64,000 bases of DNA from Nonomuraea fuscirosea (GCF_003001935.1 NZ_PVNG01000014.1:248001-312000), one strand, 5' to 3'; shown: positions 18,048-27,445, counted from the first letter of the stretch. Notes: generated by a model not told the origin, from the sequence alone. Numbers and translations are program-made.

Positions 18048-19700
18048 ATGTCGGTATTTGACCTGTCTGCTGGTCCGGTGCCCGACGCCTCGATGACGAT
18101 CCCGTACCACCCGCCGCTGAAACTGGTGCTCGAAACCCTGGGCGGCGACGCGCTCTCCGCCGCCTACGTGCCCGACGGAGCCGCGATCACGCTCGGCGAG
18201 CCCATCGTGCACGACCCCGACGACCCGCTCGACGAGCGGCCCGGCTGCGTGCTGCTCGCCGTGGGCGCGCGGGTGGCCGACCCGGCCACCCACGACCTGC
18301 TGCGCCGGGCGGCCCGCCTCGAATACCACGCGGTGGTCGTCAAGGACCGGGGCGCCGACCTGGCCCCGCTCATCGACTCGGCGCGGGCGGCCGGCATCGC
18401 GCTGCTCATCGCGCCGGAGGACCTGCCCTGGCGTCAGCTCGACGCGCTGCTGACGGCGGCGGTCTCCGGCCCGGGCGCCCCCGCCACCACCTACTCCAGC
18501 GTCGCCATCGGCGACCTGTTCGCGCTGGCCAACGCCATCGCCGCGACGATCGGCGGAGCCACCAGCATCGAGGATCCGCAAGGTCACGTCCTGGCCTACT
18601 CCAACCTGCCCGGCCAGCAGATCGACGAGATCCGCCGGCTCGGCATCCTCGGGCGCAAGACGCCGCAGCGGCCGACCAACCGCAGCGAGTACACCCGCGT
18701 CTTCAAGGCCGGGGTGCCCGTGCGCTTCGAGAGCATGGGTCCCGGGCACATGCGCCGCCTGGCGACGGCGGTGCAGGCGGGGCCGCAGCTGCTCGGGTTC
18801 ATCTGGATGCTGGACGGCGATCCGCCGCTGGTGCCCGACGCCGTACGGCTGCTGGAGGACGCGGGGCGGACGGCGGCGCTGCACCTGCTGCGCGCCCGCA
18901 TCCCCAGCAACCCGCAGCGCTGGCACAGCTCCGAGACGCTGCGCACTCTGCTCGACGGCGCCACCAGCGAGTCGGCGGCGGCCGTACGCCTGGGCCTGCC
19001 GGCCGGGTCTCCGGTGTGCATCGTGGCCTTCGCGCCCGTGCACGGGCAGGCCGCCGAGGCGGGGACCGCGCTGGCCAGCATCGCCGACCTGGTCAGCCTG
19101 AGCTGCGAGTCCTGGCATCCGCAGGCCGTGTGCACGACGAGCTGGGGCCGGGTGTACGCGCTGCTGCCCGTCCCGCCGGGCACCCCCGCCGACCGGCTGG
19201 TACGGGTGGCGACCGGCGCGGCCGAGGCGGTGCGCAAGTCCATGCGCATCCCGCTGCACGCCGGCCTCGGCCCCGTGGTCGCCGGCCTGGGCGAGGCGCG
19301 TTCCTCCAGCAGGCTGGCCGAGCGCGTCCTGCGCGTGCTCGCCGAGACCTCGGCCACCTCGGCGGCGGTCGCCACGGACGAGCAGGTACGCAGCCGCGTC
19401 GCCCTGCACGACCTGGCCGAGCGCGGCGGCGTGGCCGCCGAGCAGCTGCTGCTCCCGGTACGCCGCATGCTCGACTCCGACCGGACCCAGTCCACCACGC
19501 ACGCCGTCACCCTGCTGGCCTATCTGGACGCGTTCGGCGAGGCGGCCAGGGCGGCGGCCGAGCTGTCGGTGCACGAGAACACGCTGCGCTACCGGGTGCG
19601 CCGGCTGCAGGAGCTGTTCGAGGTCGATCTGGCCGATCCGGCGGAACGGCTGGTGATCTGGCTCCAGCTGAGCCTGCTGCGCCTGCGCGGCGAGCTGTGA
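18048..19700 (+). CDS. PucR-family transcriptional regulator
   Basis: 550 residues, ATG at 18048 with AAGGAG five bases upstream. The N-terminal half has a purine-catabolism-regulator-type and GGDEF-like region (GATSIEDPQGHVLAYSNL). The C-terminus is the typical PucR HTH: LLAYLDAFGEAARAAAELS, then VHENTLRYRVRRLQELF. Members usually control genes for amino acid, purine or amide use in response to a metabolite. Its place between the divergent carboxypeptidase and the downstream amidohydrolase/transporter genes suggests it controls both. Confidence 0.92.
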   Translation: MSVFDLSAGPVPDASMTIPYHPPLKLVLETLGGDALSAAYVPDGAAITLGEPIVHDPDDPLDERPGCVLLAVGARVADPATHDLLRRAARLEYHAVVVKDRGADLAPLIDSARAAGIALLIAPEDLPWRQLDALLTAAVSGPGAPATTYSSVAIGDLFALANAIAATIGGATSIEDPQGHVLAYSNLPGQQIDEIRRLGILGRKTPQRPTNRSEYTRVFKAGVPVRFESMGPGHMRRLATAVQAGPQLLGFIWMLDGDPPLVPDAVRLLEDAGRTAALHLLRARIPSNPQRWHSSETLRTLLDGATSESAAAVRLGLPAGSPVCIVAFAPVHGQAAEAGTALASIADLVSLSCESWHPQAVCTTSWGRVYALLPVPPGTPADRLVRVATGAAEAVRKSMRIPLHAGLGPVVAGLGEARSSSRLAERVLRVLAETSATSAAVATDEQVRSRVALHDLAERGGVAAEQLLLPVRRMLDSDRTQSTTHAVTLLAYLDAFGEAARAAAELSVHENTLRYRVRRLQELFEVDLADPAERLVIWLQLSLLRLRGEL

Positions 19701-19825
19701 CGCCCGGGAGCGGAGAGCGGTGGCGGACCGTGAGCGGAGGGCTGTGGCGGCCCACAACGGGCGACGGGTGAGATGTCCGGTTTCGACGATGAGGGCGCTC
19801 CGTCCCGCCCTCTAGCGTTCGTCGC

Positions 19826-21280
19826 ATGCCTTCACTGCTGCTGCGCAACGCGCGGATCGGCCTGGGCGGCCCCATCCGCAACGTCCTGATCTCCGACGGC
19901 CGGATCGCCGAGGTGGCCACAGAGGTGACCACGGGGATGACCACGGGGACGCCCGCCGAGTCGGTCGACGTGGCGGGCGGCACCCTGCTGCCCGGCCTGT
20001 GGGACGCGCACGTGCACATGCTGCAATGGGCGCAGACGCGGCGCCGGGTGGACGTCAGCGGCGCCCGTACCGCGAGGGAGGCCGTCGAGCTGGTCGTCCC
20101 GCACGAAGGCTTCACCACCGGCTACGGCTTCCGCGACGGCCTGTGGCCGGACGCGCCGCACAAGTCGCTGCTGGAGGCGGCCGCGCCGGGCCGGCCCATC
20201 GTCCTGCTCAGCAACGACCTGCACACGGGCTGGTTCAGCCCGGCCGCGCTGGCCTCCATCGGCAGGGGCGAGCACGAGACGGGCGTGCTGCGCGAGCACG
20301 AGTGCTACGAGGCGATGGCCGCGCTGCCGCTGCCGCCGGAGCGGGAGCTGGACCGGTGGGTGGCCGAGGCGACCACGGCCGCGGCGGCGCGGGGCGTGGT
20401 CGGCGTGCTCGACTTCGAGTTCGCCGACAACGTCACCGACTGGAGCCGCCGGGTCGCCGAGCAGCGGGTGGACGTGCGGGTCGCCTGCTCGATCCCGAAG
20501 GACCGGCTGGAGGAGGCCGTCGGGCGCGGGCTGCGCACCGGGGAACCGGTCGCCGGGTCAGGGGGGCTGCTGGAGGTGGGTCCGGTGAAGATCTTCGTGG
20601 ACGGCTCGCTCAACACCAGGACGGCCTACTGCGACGACCCGTACCCGGGCACCGGGGCCCGTGGCCTGCTGGAGACGCCGCCGGAGGAGCTGGCGGGCAC
20701 GATGGGCCTGGCCTGGGCACACGGCCTGCGGCCGGCCGTGCACGCGATCGGCGACCTGGCCACCAGCATCGCGCTGGACGCGTTCGAGCGGGTCGGCTGC
20801 CCCGGCCGGATCGAGCACGCGCAGCTGCTGCGGCCGGGCGACTTCGCCAGGTTCGCCAGGCCGGGGCTGGTCGCCGGCGTCCAGCCCGCGCACGCGCCGG
20901 ACGACCGGGAGGTGGCCGAGCTGCACTGGCCGGGCCGGACCGGCCGCGCCTTCGCCTACGCCGGCCTGCTGGCCGCCGGCGCCACGCTCGAACTGGGCTC
21001 CGACGCGCCGGTCGCGCCGCTCGACCCCTGGGACGGCGTGGCCGCCGCGGTCGCCAGGACCGACGACGAGCGCGCGCCCTGGCATCCGGAGCAGGCCATC
21101 TCGCTGCCCGACGCGCTCGCGGCCGCGGCCAGGGGACGGCGCGGGATCCGGGCGGGCGACCCGGCGGACCTGGTGATCACCGCCGGTGAACCGGCCGCGG
21201 CGGACCCGGCCGCGCTGCGCGCCGTGGAGGTGCTGGGCACGCTGCTCGGCGGGCGGTGGACCTACCGGCAACACGGGTGA
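19826..21280 (+). CDS. YtcJ-like metal-dependent amidohydrolase
   Basis: 484 residues, ATG at 19826 with TAGCGT seven bases upstream. It belongs to the amidohydrolase superfamily (Amidohydro_3): the beta-sandwich N-terminus, then LLPGLWDAHVHM with the HxH metal pair, KIFVDGSLNTRTA, the metal-ligand histidine in AVHAIGD, RIEHAQLL, and the catalytic Asp in ELGSDAPVAPLDP. Such enzymes hydrolyse amide or N-formyl bonds; the substrate is unknown. It probably works with the following peptide transporter, and PucR is the likely regulator. Confidence 0.88.
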   Translation: MPSLLLRNARIGLGGPIRNVLISDGRIAEVATEVTTGMTTGTPAESVDVAGGTLLPGLWDAHVHMLQWAQTRRRVDVSGARTAREAVELVVPHEGFTTGYGFRDGLWPDAPHKSLLEAAAPGRPIVLLSNDLHTGWFSPAALASIGRGEHETGVLREHECYEAMAALPLPPERELDRWVAEATTAAAARGVVGVLDFEFADNVTDWSRRVAEQRVDVRVACSIPKDRLEEAVGRGLRTGEPVAGSGGLLEVGPVKIFVDGSLNTRTAYCDDPYPGTGARGLLETPPEELAGTMGLAWAHGLRPAVHAIGDLATSIALDAFERVGCPGRIEHAQLLRPGDFARFARPGLVAGVQPAHAPDDREVAELHWPGRTGRAFAYAGLLAAGATLELGSDAPVAPLDPWDGVAAAVARTDDERAPWHPEQAISLPDALAAAARGRRGIRAGDPADLVITAGEPAAADPAALRAVEVLGTLLGGRWTYRQHG

Positions 21281-21416
21281 AACACGGGGTTGACGGCGCT
21301 GTTCCAGCTCACAAAGCCGCGCCGCCCGGTTGAACCTTCCCGACAATGAACACCCGGCGGTGCTGTGGGACGCTCGTCCCCAAGCACGGGCCCCCATCCT
21401 CGGAGGTGTCAAGCAG

Positions 21417-23000
21417 GTGTCCGTCAAGAAAGTCCTGGGAGCCGCCGCGCTGGCCGTCGCGCTGACGGCCTGTTCGTCCGGCGGCTCCGGCGGAGCCGGC
21501 ACCCCGCAGGGGGAGAAATCCTTCTCGGTCGGCGTCACCACCTACTTCCTGTCCCATCTGACGCCCGGCAGGTCGGTCGCCAGCAACGTGGACTACGCCC
21601 TGTTCACGCCGCTGACCACGGTGGACGCGACCAGCGGCAAGGCGGTGAACGCCGTGGCCGAGTCGATCGAGACCGACGACAACGTGACCTGGACGGTCAA
21701 GATCAAGCCGGGGTGGACGTTCCACAACGGCGAGCAGGTCACCGCGCAGTCGTTCGCCGACTCGTGGAACGCGACGGCGTACGCCCCCAACGCCTTCGAG
21801 AACAACTTCATGTTCGCGCCGTTCAAGGGCTACGCCGAGCTGAACCCGGCCGACGGGAAACCGTCTGAGAAGACGCTGTCCGGGGTCGAGGTGGTCGACC
21901 CCGCCACGCTGAAGATCACCCTGACCAAGCCGCTGTCGCTGCTGCCGTACGTGCTGGCCCAGACGGCGTTCGCCCCCATGCCGAAGGCGGCCTTCGCGGA
22001 CCTGCCCGGCTTCGACCGCAAGCCGATCGGCAACGGGCCGTACCAGCTGGACGGCGAGGGGCTGGCGGCCGGCGTGACGAAGGTCGCGCTGCGCAAGTTC
22101 GGCGGCTACCAGGGGCAGGCGGGCGACGCGGACCGGATCGAGGTCAAGTCGTACCAGGACGAGGCCGCCTCCTACCGCGACCTGCAGGCGGGCGCGCTCG
22201 ACGTCAGCCTGGTCACCGGCAACAACCTCACCGACGCCGCCGCCCGGTTCAAGGACCGGCTGGTGCGGGTGCCGTTCCCCGCGGTGATCTACCTGGGCTT
22301 CCCGCTGTGGGACAAGCGCTTCTCCGACGTGAAGGTACGCCAGGCGTTCGCGCACGCCATCGACCGCGAGACCATCGTCAAGTCGCTGCTGCGCGGCTTC
22401 GGCCAGCCCGCCACGGGGCTGGCGGGGGCGAGCGTGCCGGGCGGCGGCGCGGCCGACTGCGCGGCCTGCTCGTACGACCCGGCCAAGGCCAAGGCGCTGC
22501 TGGCGGAGGCCGGCGGCTGGAGCGGCCCGCTCAAGCTGTGGACCTACCAGGACCCGGTGAACACGGTGGTCCTGGAGGCGGTCGGCAACCAGCTGCGGGC
22601 CAACCTCGGCATCGAGACGGTGACGACGCAGACCCAGCCCGTCGACCAGCTCTACCCGAACCTGGCGGCCAAGAAGATCGACGGCCCGGTGCTGCTCTAC
22701 ATGGGCGCCGGCTACCCCCACCTGTACGCGCTGGCCGACCAGCTGTTCACCAAGACCTCGGCGTCCAACGTGACCGGCTACGACAGCCCCGAGTTCGCCA
22801 AGCTGATGGCCGACGCCGCGAAGGCGGGCCAGGAGGAGGCGATGGGCCTGACCCAGCGGGCGGCCAAGCTCGCGATGGACGGGCTTCCGCTCACGCCGCT
22901 GTTCCAGCCCGTGGGCGGCCTGGCCTACTCCACCAGGGTGAGCGGCGTGAAGCCGGAGTTCCTCGGCGCCGCGGTCCTGTCCGCGGTCAAGGTCGGCTGA
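21417..23000 (+). CDS. Oligopeptide ABC transporter substrate-binding lipoprotein
   Basis: 527 residues. The GTG at 21417 is chosen because GGAGGT lies 9 bases upstream and a lipoprotein signal then starts the protein: MSVKK, a hydrophobic core and lipobox LTAC with Cys19. The mature part is an SBP_bac_5 family protein: NVTWTVKIKPGWTFHNGEQV and RQAFAHAIDRETIVKSLL are characteristic. It captures peptides or related solutes outside the membrane for the two permeases and two ATPases that follow in the same operon. Confidence 0.93.
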   Translation: MSVKKVLGAAALAVALTACSSGGSGGAGTPQGEKSFSVGVTTYFLSHLTPGRSVASNVDYALFTPLTTVDATSGKAVNAVAESIETDDNVTWTVKIKPGWTFHNGEQVTAQSFADSWNATAYAPNAFENNFMFAPFKGYAELNPADGKPSEKTLSGVEVVDPATLKITLTKPLSLLPYVLAQTAFAPMPKAAFADLPGFDRKPIGNGPYQLDGEGLAAGVTKVALRKFGGYQGQAGDADRIEVKSYQDEAASYRDLQAGALDVSLVTGNNLTDAAARFKDRLVRVPFPAVIYLGFPLWDKRFSDVKVRQAFAHAIDRETIVKSLLRGFGQPATGLAGASVPGGGAADCAACSYDPAKAKALLAEAGGWSGPLKLWTYQDPVNTVVLEAVGNQLRANLGIETVTTQTQPVDQLYPNLAAKKIDGPVLLYMGAGYPHLYALADQLFTKTSASNVTGYDSPEFAKLMADAAKAGQEEAMGLTQRAAKLAMDGLPLTPLFQPVGGLAYSTRVSGVKPEFLGAAVLSAVKVG

Positions 23001-23009
23001 GGCGGGGAC

Positions 23010-23939
23010 GTGGGGAAGTACGCGCTGCACCGGCTGCTCATGGCGCTCCCCGTGCTGCTGGGCACCACCTTCCTCATCTACCTGGCCGTCTACGCCCTGC
23101 CCGGCGACCCGATCCAGGCCCTGGCCGGGCCCAACAGGGCGCTGTCGCCCTCGGTCGAGCAGGCGCTGCGTGAGCGGTTCCACCTGGACGACCCGCTGCT
23201 CGTGCAGTACGGGAGCTACCTCAAGGGCCTGCTCTCCGGCGACCTCGGCATGAGCTTCGCCGGCCGGCCGGTCTCCGAGGTCATCGCGGCGAGCTGGCCG
23301 GTGACGTTCCAGCTCGGCGTGACGGCGTGGCTGTTCATGACGGTCCTGGGCGTGCTGCTCGGCACCGTGGCCGGGCTGCGGCGCGGCCGGCTCGCCGACG
23401 CTCTCGTCCTGGGCGGCACCACGGTCGTCATGGGCGTGCCGTTCTTCGTGGTGGCCTACGTCGCGCAGATCGTGCTGGGGGTCAACCTGGGCTGGCTGCC
23501 GGTCTCGGGCACGGACGCGGGCTGGCCGCTGGCCTACGTCATGCCCGGCCTGGTCCTCGCCCTCTACGGCCTGCCGCAGGTGGCCAGGCTGACCAGGACG
23601 AGCGTGCTGGACAACCTGAACGCCGACCACGTGGACACGGCCACCGCCAAGGGCCTGCGCCCGCGCGCGGTGGTGGTCAGGCACGTGCTGCGTAACTCGC
23701 TGATCCCCGTCGTGTCGCTGCTCGGCGTGAGCCTCGGCTACCTGCTCAGCGGCACCGTGCTGATCGAGGGCATCTTCAACCTGCCGGGCCTCGGCTACCA
23801 GATCTTCACGGCGATCCCGCAGCACGACGGGCCGGTCGTCGTGGGCGTGGGAACCCTGCTCGTCCTCGTCTTCCTGCTGGTGAACCTCTTGGTGGACCTT
23901 CTCTATGGCATCCTCGACCCTCGCATCCGCCTCGGCTGA
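23010..23939 (+). CDS. Oligopeptide ABC transporter permease (DppB/OppB type)
   Basis: 309 residues, GTG start 9 bases after the previous stop. It has six membrane helices: the first at residues 10-30 (LLMALPVLLGTTFLIYLAVY), then a periplasmic region with the family motif RFHLDDPLLVQYGSYLKGLL. The EAA loop VDTATAKGLRPRAVVVRHVL contacts the ATPases. The C-terminus ends LLYGILDPRIRLG, as in DppB. Its last 35 bases overlap the next permease gene. Confidence 0.94.
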   Translation: MGKYALHRLLMALPVLLGTTFLIYLAVYALPGDPIQALAGPNRALSPSVEQALRERFHLDDPLLVQYGSYLKGLLSGDLGMSFAGRPVSEVIAASWPVTFQLGVTAWLFMTVLGVLLGTVAGLRRGRLADALVLGGTTVVMGVPFFVVAYVAQIVLGVNLGWLPVSGTDAGWPLAYVMPGLVLALYGLPQVARLTRTSVLDNLNADHVDTATAKGLRPRAVVVRHVLRNSLIPVVSLLGVSLGYLLSGTVLIEGIFNLPGLGYQIFTAIPQHDGPVVVGVGTLLVLVFLLVNLLVDLLYGILDPRIRLG

Positions 23940-24816
23940 GGCCCCGCCCGCCGCCCGGCCGGGCCTGCTCGCCAAGCTGCGCCGCCGCCCCGCCTTCGCG
24001 ATCTCCAGCGCCATCGCACTGGTCGTCTGCGCGATGGCGGCGGTGCCGCAGGCGTTCGCCGGCTGGTTCGGCGGCGGGGATCCGCGCAAGTGCGACCTGG
24101 TGAACAGCGGCCTGCCGCCCGCCCCCGGGCATCCGTTCGGCTTCGACATCCAGGGCTGCGACCTCTACAGCAACGTCGTGTACGGCGCCCGTTCCTCCGT
24201 CCTCATCGCGCTGCTCGTCACGGCCGGCATGATCGTCGTCGCCGTGGTGCTGGGCAGCCTGGCCGGCTACTTCAGGGGCTGGGTGGACGCGGTGATCAGC
24301 CGGGTGATGGACGTGTTCTTCGGCTTCCCCGCGCTCGTCGGCATGATCGTGCTGCTCCAGGCGGCCAGCACGCACAACGAGTGGACGGTGTCGGCGGTGC
24401 TGATCCTGTTCGGCTGGCCGGTGCTGGCCCGCGTCATGCGCGGCTCGGTGCTGGAGACCGCCACCGGCGAGTACGTGGCCGCCGCCCGGGGCGTCGGCGC
24501 CGGCACCGCCCGGATCCTGCTGCGCCACGTGCTGCCGAACGCGCTCGGCCCCGTCGCCGTGCTCACCGGGCTCAACGTGGGCGGCGTGATCGCCTCGGAG
24601 TCGGCGCTGACGTTCCTCGGTGTCGGGCTGCAGACCCCGGCGATCTCGTGGGGGGTGCAGCTCAACACCGCGCAGCAGTACTTCGTCACCTCCCCGCACC
24701 TGCTGATCTTCCCGTCGATCTTCCTCACCGTCACCGTGCTCAGCTTCGTCCTGCTCGGCGACTCGCTCCGCGACGCCTTCGACCCCCGCCTGCGCCAGGA
24801 GGTGGCCCGCCCGTGA
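23905..24816 (+). CDS. Oligopeptide ABC transporter permease (DppC/OppC type)
   Basis: 303 residues, ATG at 23905, overlapping the upstream permease by 35 bases. A cytosolic N-terminus (LLAKLRRRPAFAISSAIAL) leads into the first helix. The periplasmic loop has two cysteines (DPRKCDL and IQGCDLYS). The EAA motif is EYVAAARGVGAGTARILLRH, and SESALTFLGVGLQTP and DSLRDAFDPRLR are typical DppC segments. It pairs with the preceding permease; the stop overlaps the first ATPase gene. Confidence 0.94.
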   Translation: MASSTLASASAEAPPAARPGLLAKLRRRPAFAISSAIALVVCAMAAVPQAFAGWFGGGDPRKCDLVNSGLPPAPGHPFGFDIQGCDLYSNVVYGARSSVLIALLVTAGMIVVAVVLGSLAGYFRGWVDAVISRVMDVFFGFPALVGMIVLLQAASTHNEWTVSAVLILFGWPVLARVMRGSVLETATGEYVAAARGVGAGTARILLRHVLPNALGPVAVLTGLNVGGVIASESALTFLGVGLQTPAISWGVQLNTAQQYFVTSPHLLIFPSIFLTVTVLSFVLLGDSLRDAFDPRLRQEVARP

Positions 24817-25814
24817 CCCGTCTGGAATCCCTGCCCGGCTACGACGCCGCAGCGCCCCTGCTGGCCGTCTCGGAACTGCGGGTGCGCTTCGGCGCCACCA
24901 CGGTGGTCGACGGCGTCGGCTACGAGGTGGACGGCGGTCAGACGCTGGCCGTGCTCGGCGAGTCGGGCAGCGGCAAGAGCGTGACCGCCCGCGCGATCAT
25001 GGGGCTGGTCCGGCCGCCGCGCGGCGCCGTCACGGCCGGGTCCGCGCGGCTGCGCGGGGTCGACCTGCTCACGCTGGCCGAGGAGGAACGGCGGCGGCTG
25101 CGCGGCACCACGATCGCCATGGTCTTCCAGGACGCGCTGTCGGCGCTCAACCCGGTGCTCAGCGTCGGCTACCAGATCGCCGAGCTGTTCCGGGCGCACC
25201 AGGGGCTGTCCCGCAAGGAGGCGGCCAGGCGGGCCGTCGAGGTGCTCGACCTCGTCCGCATCCCGTCCGCGGCGCGGCGGGCCCGCGACTACCCGCACCA
25301 GTTCTCCGGCGGGATGCGCCAGCGCGTGGGCATCGGGCTGGCCATCGCGCTGAACCCGCAGGTGATCATCGCCGACGAGCCGACGACCGCGCTCGACGTG
25401 ACCGTCCAGGCGCAGATCATCCGGCTGCTCGGCGAGCTCCAGCGCGAGCACGGCACGGCGCTGGTGCTCATCACGCACGACATGGGCGTGGTCGCCGACA
25501 TCGCCGACCGGGTCGCCGTCATGTACGCGGGGCGGGTGGTCGAGCAGGGCGCGGCGGCCGAGGTGTACGCGCGGCCGGCGCACCCGTACACGGAGGCGCT
25601 GCTCGGCGCGATCCCCCGGCCCGAGCTGCGGGGACGGCGGCTGGCCGTCATCCCGGGCGCGCCGCCCGATCCGGGCCGGCCCGAGCCCGGGTGCCGGTTC
25701 CGGCCGCGCTGCGGCTACGCCGGCGACGCGTGCGGGCAGCAGCCGCCCGCGCGGGAGATCGGTCCTGGCCGGCTCACGGCCTGCCACGAATGGGAGCGGG
25801 TGACCACGCCATGA
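24813..25814 (+). CDS. Oligopeptide ABC transporter ATPase (DppD/OppD type)
   Basis: 333 residues, GTG at 24813 overlapping the previous stop by 4 bases. Walker A GESGSGKS, Q-loop FQDALSALNPVL, signature FSGGMRQRVGI and Walker B VIIADEPTTALD are all intact, followed by the H-loop LITHDMGVV. The C-terminal oligopeptide-type extension has clustered cysteines (PGCRFRPRCGYAGDAC), which in some relatives bind an iron-sulfur cluster. It energises peptide import with its partner ATPase. Confidence 0.94.
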   Translation: MTRLESLPGYDAAAPLLAVSELRVRFGATTVVDGVGYEVDGGQTLAVLGESGSGKSVTARAIMGLVRPPRGAVTAGSARLRGVDLLTLAEEERRRLRGTTIAMVFQDALSALNPVLSVGYQIAELFRAHQGLSRKEAARRAVEVLDLVRIPSAARRARDYPHQFSGGMRQRVGIGLAIALNPQVIIADEPTTALDVTVQAQIIRLLGELQREHGTALVLITHDMGVVADIADRVAVMYAGRVVEQGAAAEVYARPAHPYTEALLGAIPRPELRGRRLAVIPGAPPDPGRPEPGCRFRPRCGYAGDACGQQPPAREIGPGRLTACHEWERVTTP

Positions 25815-26827
25815 CGACGGCTGTCGAACGCGAGACGGTGCTCGACGTGCGTGACCTGGTCAAGCACTTCCCCGTCAGGCAGGGCGCGCTGCGGCGGACC
25901 GTGGGCCTGCTCAAAGCCGTGGACGGGGTGTCACTGGAGCTGCGCAGGGGCGAGACGCTCGGCATCGTCGGCGAGTCGGGCTGCGGCAAGTCCACCCTGG
26001 CCAAGCTGCTGACCGCGCACGAACGGCCCACGTCCGGCCGGGTCACCGTGCTCGGCCGGTCACTGCACGACCTGCGCGGCGGGGAGCTGCGCCGGGCCAG
26101 GCGGCACGTGCAGCTCATCTTCCAGGATCCGTACACCTCGCTCGATCCGCGCATGACCGTCGCCGCCACCGTGCGCGAGCCGTACGACGTCAACCCGGAC
26201 CTCGCCCCGCGCGGCGACCGGGACCGGCTCGTGCGCGAGCTGCTGGAGGCGGTCGGGCTCAACCCCGACCACGGCGGCCGCTATCCGCACGAGCTGTCCG
26301 GCGGGCAGCGGCAGCGGGTCGGCATCGCCCGCGCGCTCGCGCTGCGGCCCGAGGTGCTGGTCTGCGACGAGCCCGTGTCCGCGCTCGACGTGTCCGTGCA
26401 GGCGCAGATCGTCAACCTGCTGGAGGAGCTGCGCGAGCGGTTCTCGCTGGCGTACGTGTTCATCGCGCACGACCTGAGCGTGGTGCGGCACCTGGCCGAC
26501 CGGGTGGCCGTCATGTACCTGGGCAAGGTGGTCGAGACCGGGTCCGAGGCCGAGGTGTACGAGTCGGCGGCGCATCCGTACACGCGGGCCCTGCTGTCGG
26601 CGGCGCCCGTGCCGGACCCGGCGGCGCGCGGCACCCGGCAGGAGATCGTCCTCGACGGGGAGCCGCCCAGCCCCGTGGACCCGCCGTCCGGCTGTTCGTT
26701 CCATCCGCGCTGCTTCATGGCGGAGGACGGCTGCGCGCGTTCCGCGCCCGTGCTGGAGCCCGTCGCCGGAGCCGGGCACCTGGTCTCCTGCCACCTGGCC
26801 CGCCACCCCGGTGGTGACGGGCCCTGA
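25811..26827 (+). CDS. Oligopeptide ABC transporter ATPase (DppF/OppF type)
   Basis: 338 residues, ATG at 25811 overlapping the DppD stop (ATGA). Motifs: Walker A GESGCGKSTL, Q-loop FQDPYTSLDPRM, signature LSGGQRQRVGIARAL, Walker B VLVCDEPVSALD, H-loop FIAHDLSVV. The C-terminal extension has the PSGCSFHPRC cysteine pair. It ends the transporter operon and is convergent with the small secreted protein gene, with only eight bases between the stops. Confidence 0.94.
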   Translation: MTTAVERETVLDVRDLVKHFPVRQGALRRTVGLLKAVDGVSLELRRGETLGIVGESGCGKSTLAKLLTAHERPTSGRVTVLGRSLHDLRGGELRRARRHVQLIFQDPYTSLDPRMTVAATVREPYDVNPDLAPRGDRDRLVRELLEAVGLNPDHGGRYPHELSGGQRQRVGIARALALRPEVLVCDEPVSALDVSVQAQIVNLLEELRERFSLAYVFIAHDLSVVRHLADRVAVMYLGKVVETGSEAEVYESAAHPYTRALLSAAPVPDPAARGTRQEIVLDGEPPSPVDPPSGCSFHPRCFMAEDGCARSAPVLEPVAGAGHLVSCHLARHPGGDGP

Positions 26828-26835
26828 GGGCGACT

Positions 26836-27381
26836 TTACGCGGGGAAGTCCTTCGGGTTGACGCCGGTGGTCCGCGCCTTGCCGCCGCGGACCGGGTGCA
26901 GGGTCAGGGTGTAGATGGTGTACTGCCTGCCGGGCGAGCGGAACCGCAGCCGGTCGTTGAAGCGCTGGTAGACGGGGTTGCGGGCGAACCTGCCCTTGGA
27001 GACGCTGAAGCGGGAGCCGGTGGTGAAGTAGATCCGGTACGTGCCGTCCCTGACGTCCCTGATGGTGGCGGTGGACTTGGCGCGCACGTAGATGCTGATC
27101 GCCTTGGTGCTGCCCCTGACCAGGGCGACGACTCCGTCCCGCGACGTGCCGTTCTTGATCTTGAGCTGGTTCACCCCGCCGCCGAGGCGGTGGTAGAGGA
27201 TCCGGCCGTTGGCCGGGCGGGCCGCTGCGCTCTCGGCCTGGACGGTCACCGAGGTGGCCGCGCTCAGGCCGGCCGTCGTGGGGGCGGCGCCGGCCGGGGC
27301 GGTGGTGATCAGGCCACCGGCCAGCGCGACCGCCGCGACGACGCCCGCGCGCAGGGAAGTACGGTGGGGAAGTCTCTGCAC
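26836..27381 (-). CDS. Small secreted protein of unknown function
   Basis: 181 residues from the GTG at 27381, which lies 9 bases after AAGGAG; the in-frame ATG at 27390 touches that ribosome site and is less likely. A Sec signal peptide is clear: RLPHRTSLRAG, hydrophobic AVALAGGLI and cleavage after APAGAA. The mature protein of about 150 residues is basic and beta-rich (ILYHRLGGGVNQLKIKNGTS, TYRIYFTTGSRF) with no cysteines. It resembles small secreted domains common in actinomycetes, but no function is recognised. An inverted repeat overlaps its promoter. Confidence 0.8.
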   Translation of the reverse strand: MQRLPHRTSLRAGVVAAVALAGGLITTAPAGAAPTTAGLSAATSVTVQAESAAARPANGRILYHRLGGGVNQLKIKNGTSRDGVVALVRGSTKAISIYVRAKSTATIRDVRDGTYRIYFTTGSRFSVSKGRFARNPVYQRFNDRLRFRSPGRQYTIYTLTLHPVRGGKARTTGVNPKDFPA

Positions 27382-27408
27382 AGTCAACATCTCCTTCGCG
27401 ACCTTCGG

Positions 27409-27445
27409 TCACGGTAAAGATAGAAGAGAGCGGACTTTACCGAAA
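27409..27445. promoter_or_regulatory. Promoter with inverted-repeat operator of the secreted protein gene
   Basis: CGGTAAAG (27412-27419) and CTTTACCG (27435-27442) are perfect 8-bp arms separated by 15 bases. The match extends to 11 of 13 bases (GGTNNCGGTAAAG). On the minus strand TATCTT is a -10 candidate and TTTCGG, 17 bases upstream, a -35, so the arms cover both elements. Confidence 0.5.

Noticed and set aside
19708..19751. Two imperfect copies of a 20-base unit with a 24-base period (GAGCGGAGAGCGGTGGCGGA)
   Set aside because: There are only two copies with 17 of 20 matches in GC-rich DNA between the PucR and amidohydrolase genes; it could be chance.
17688..19757. 689-codon open frame on the minus strand
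   Set aside because: It is antisense to the PucR gene and runs into the M14 gene in another frame, with no recognisable domain and shadow-like composition.
21309..24149. 946-codon open frame on the minus strand
   Set aside because: It lies opposite the substrate-binding protein and permease genes, is low-complexity (Gly/Arg/His/Gln-rich) and is a GC-rich antisense shadow.
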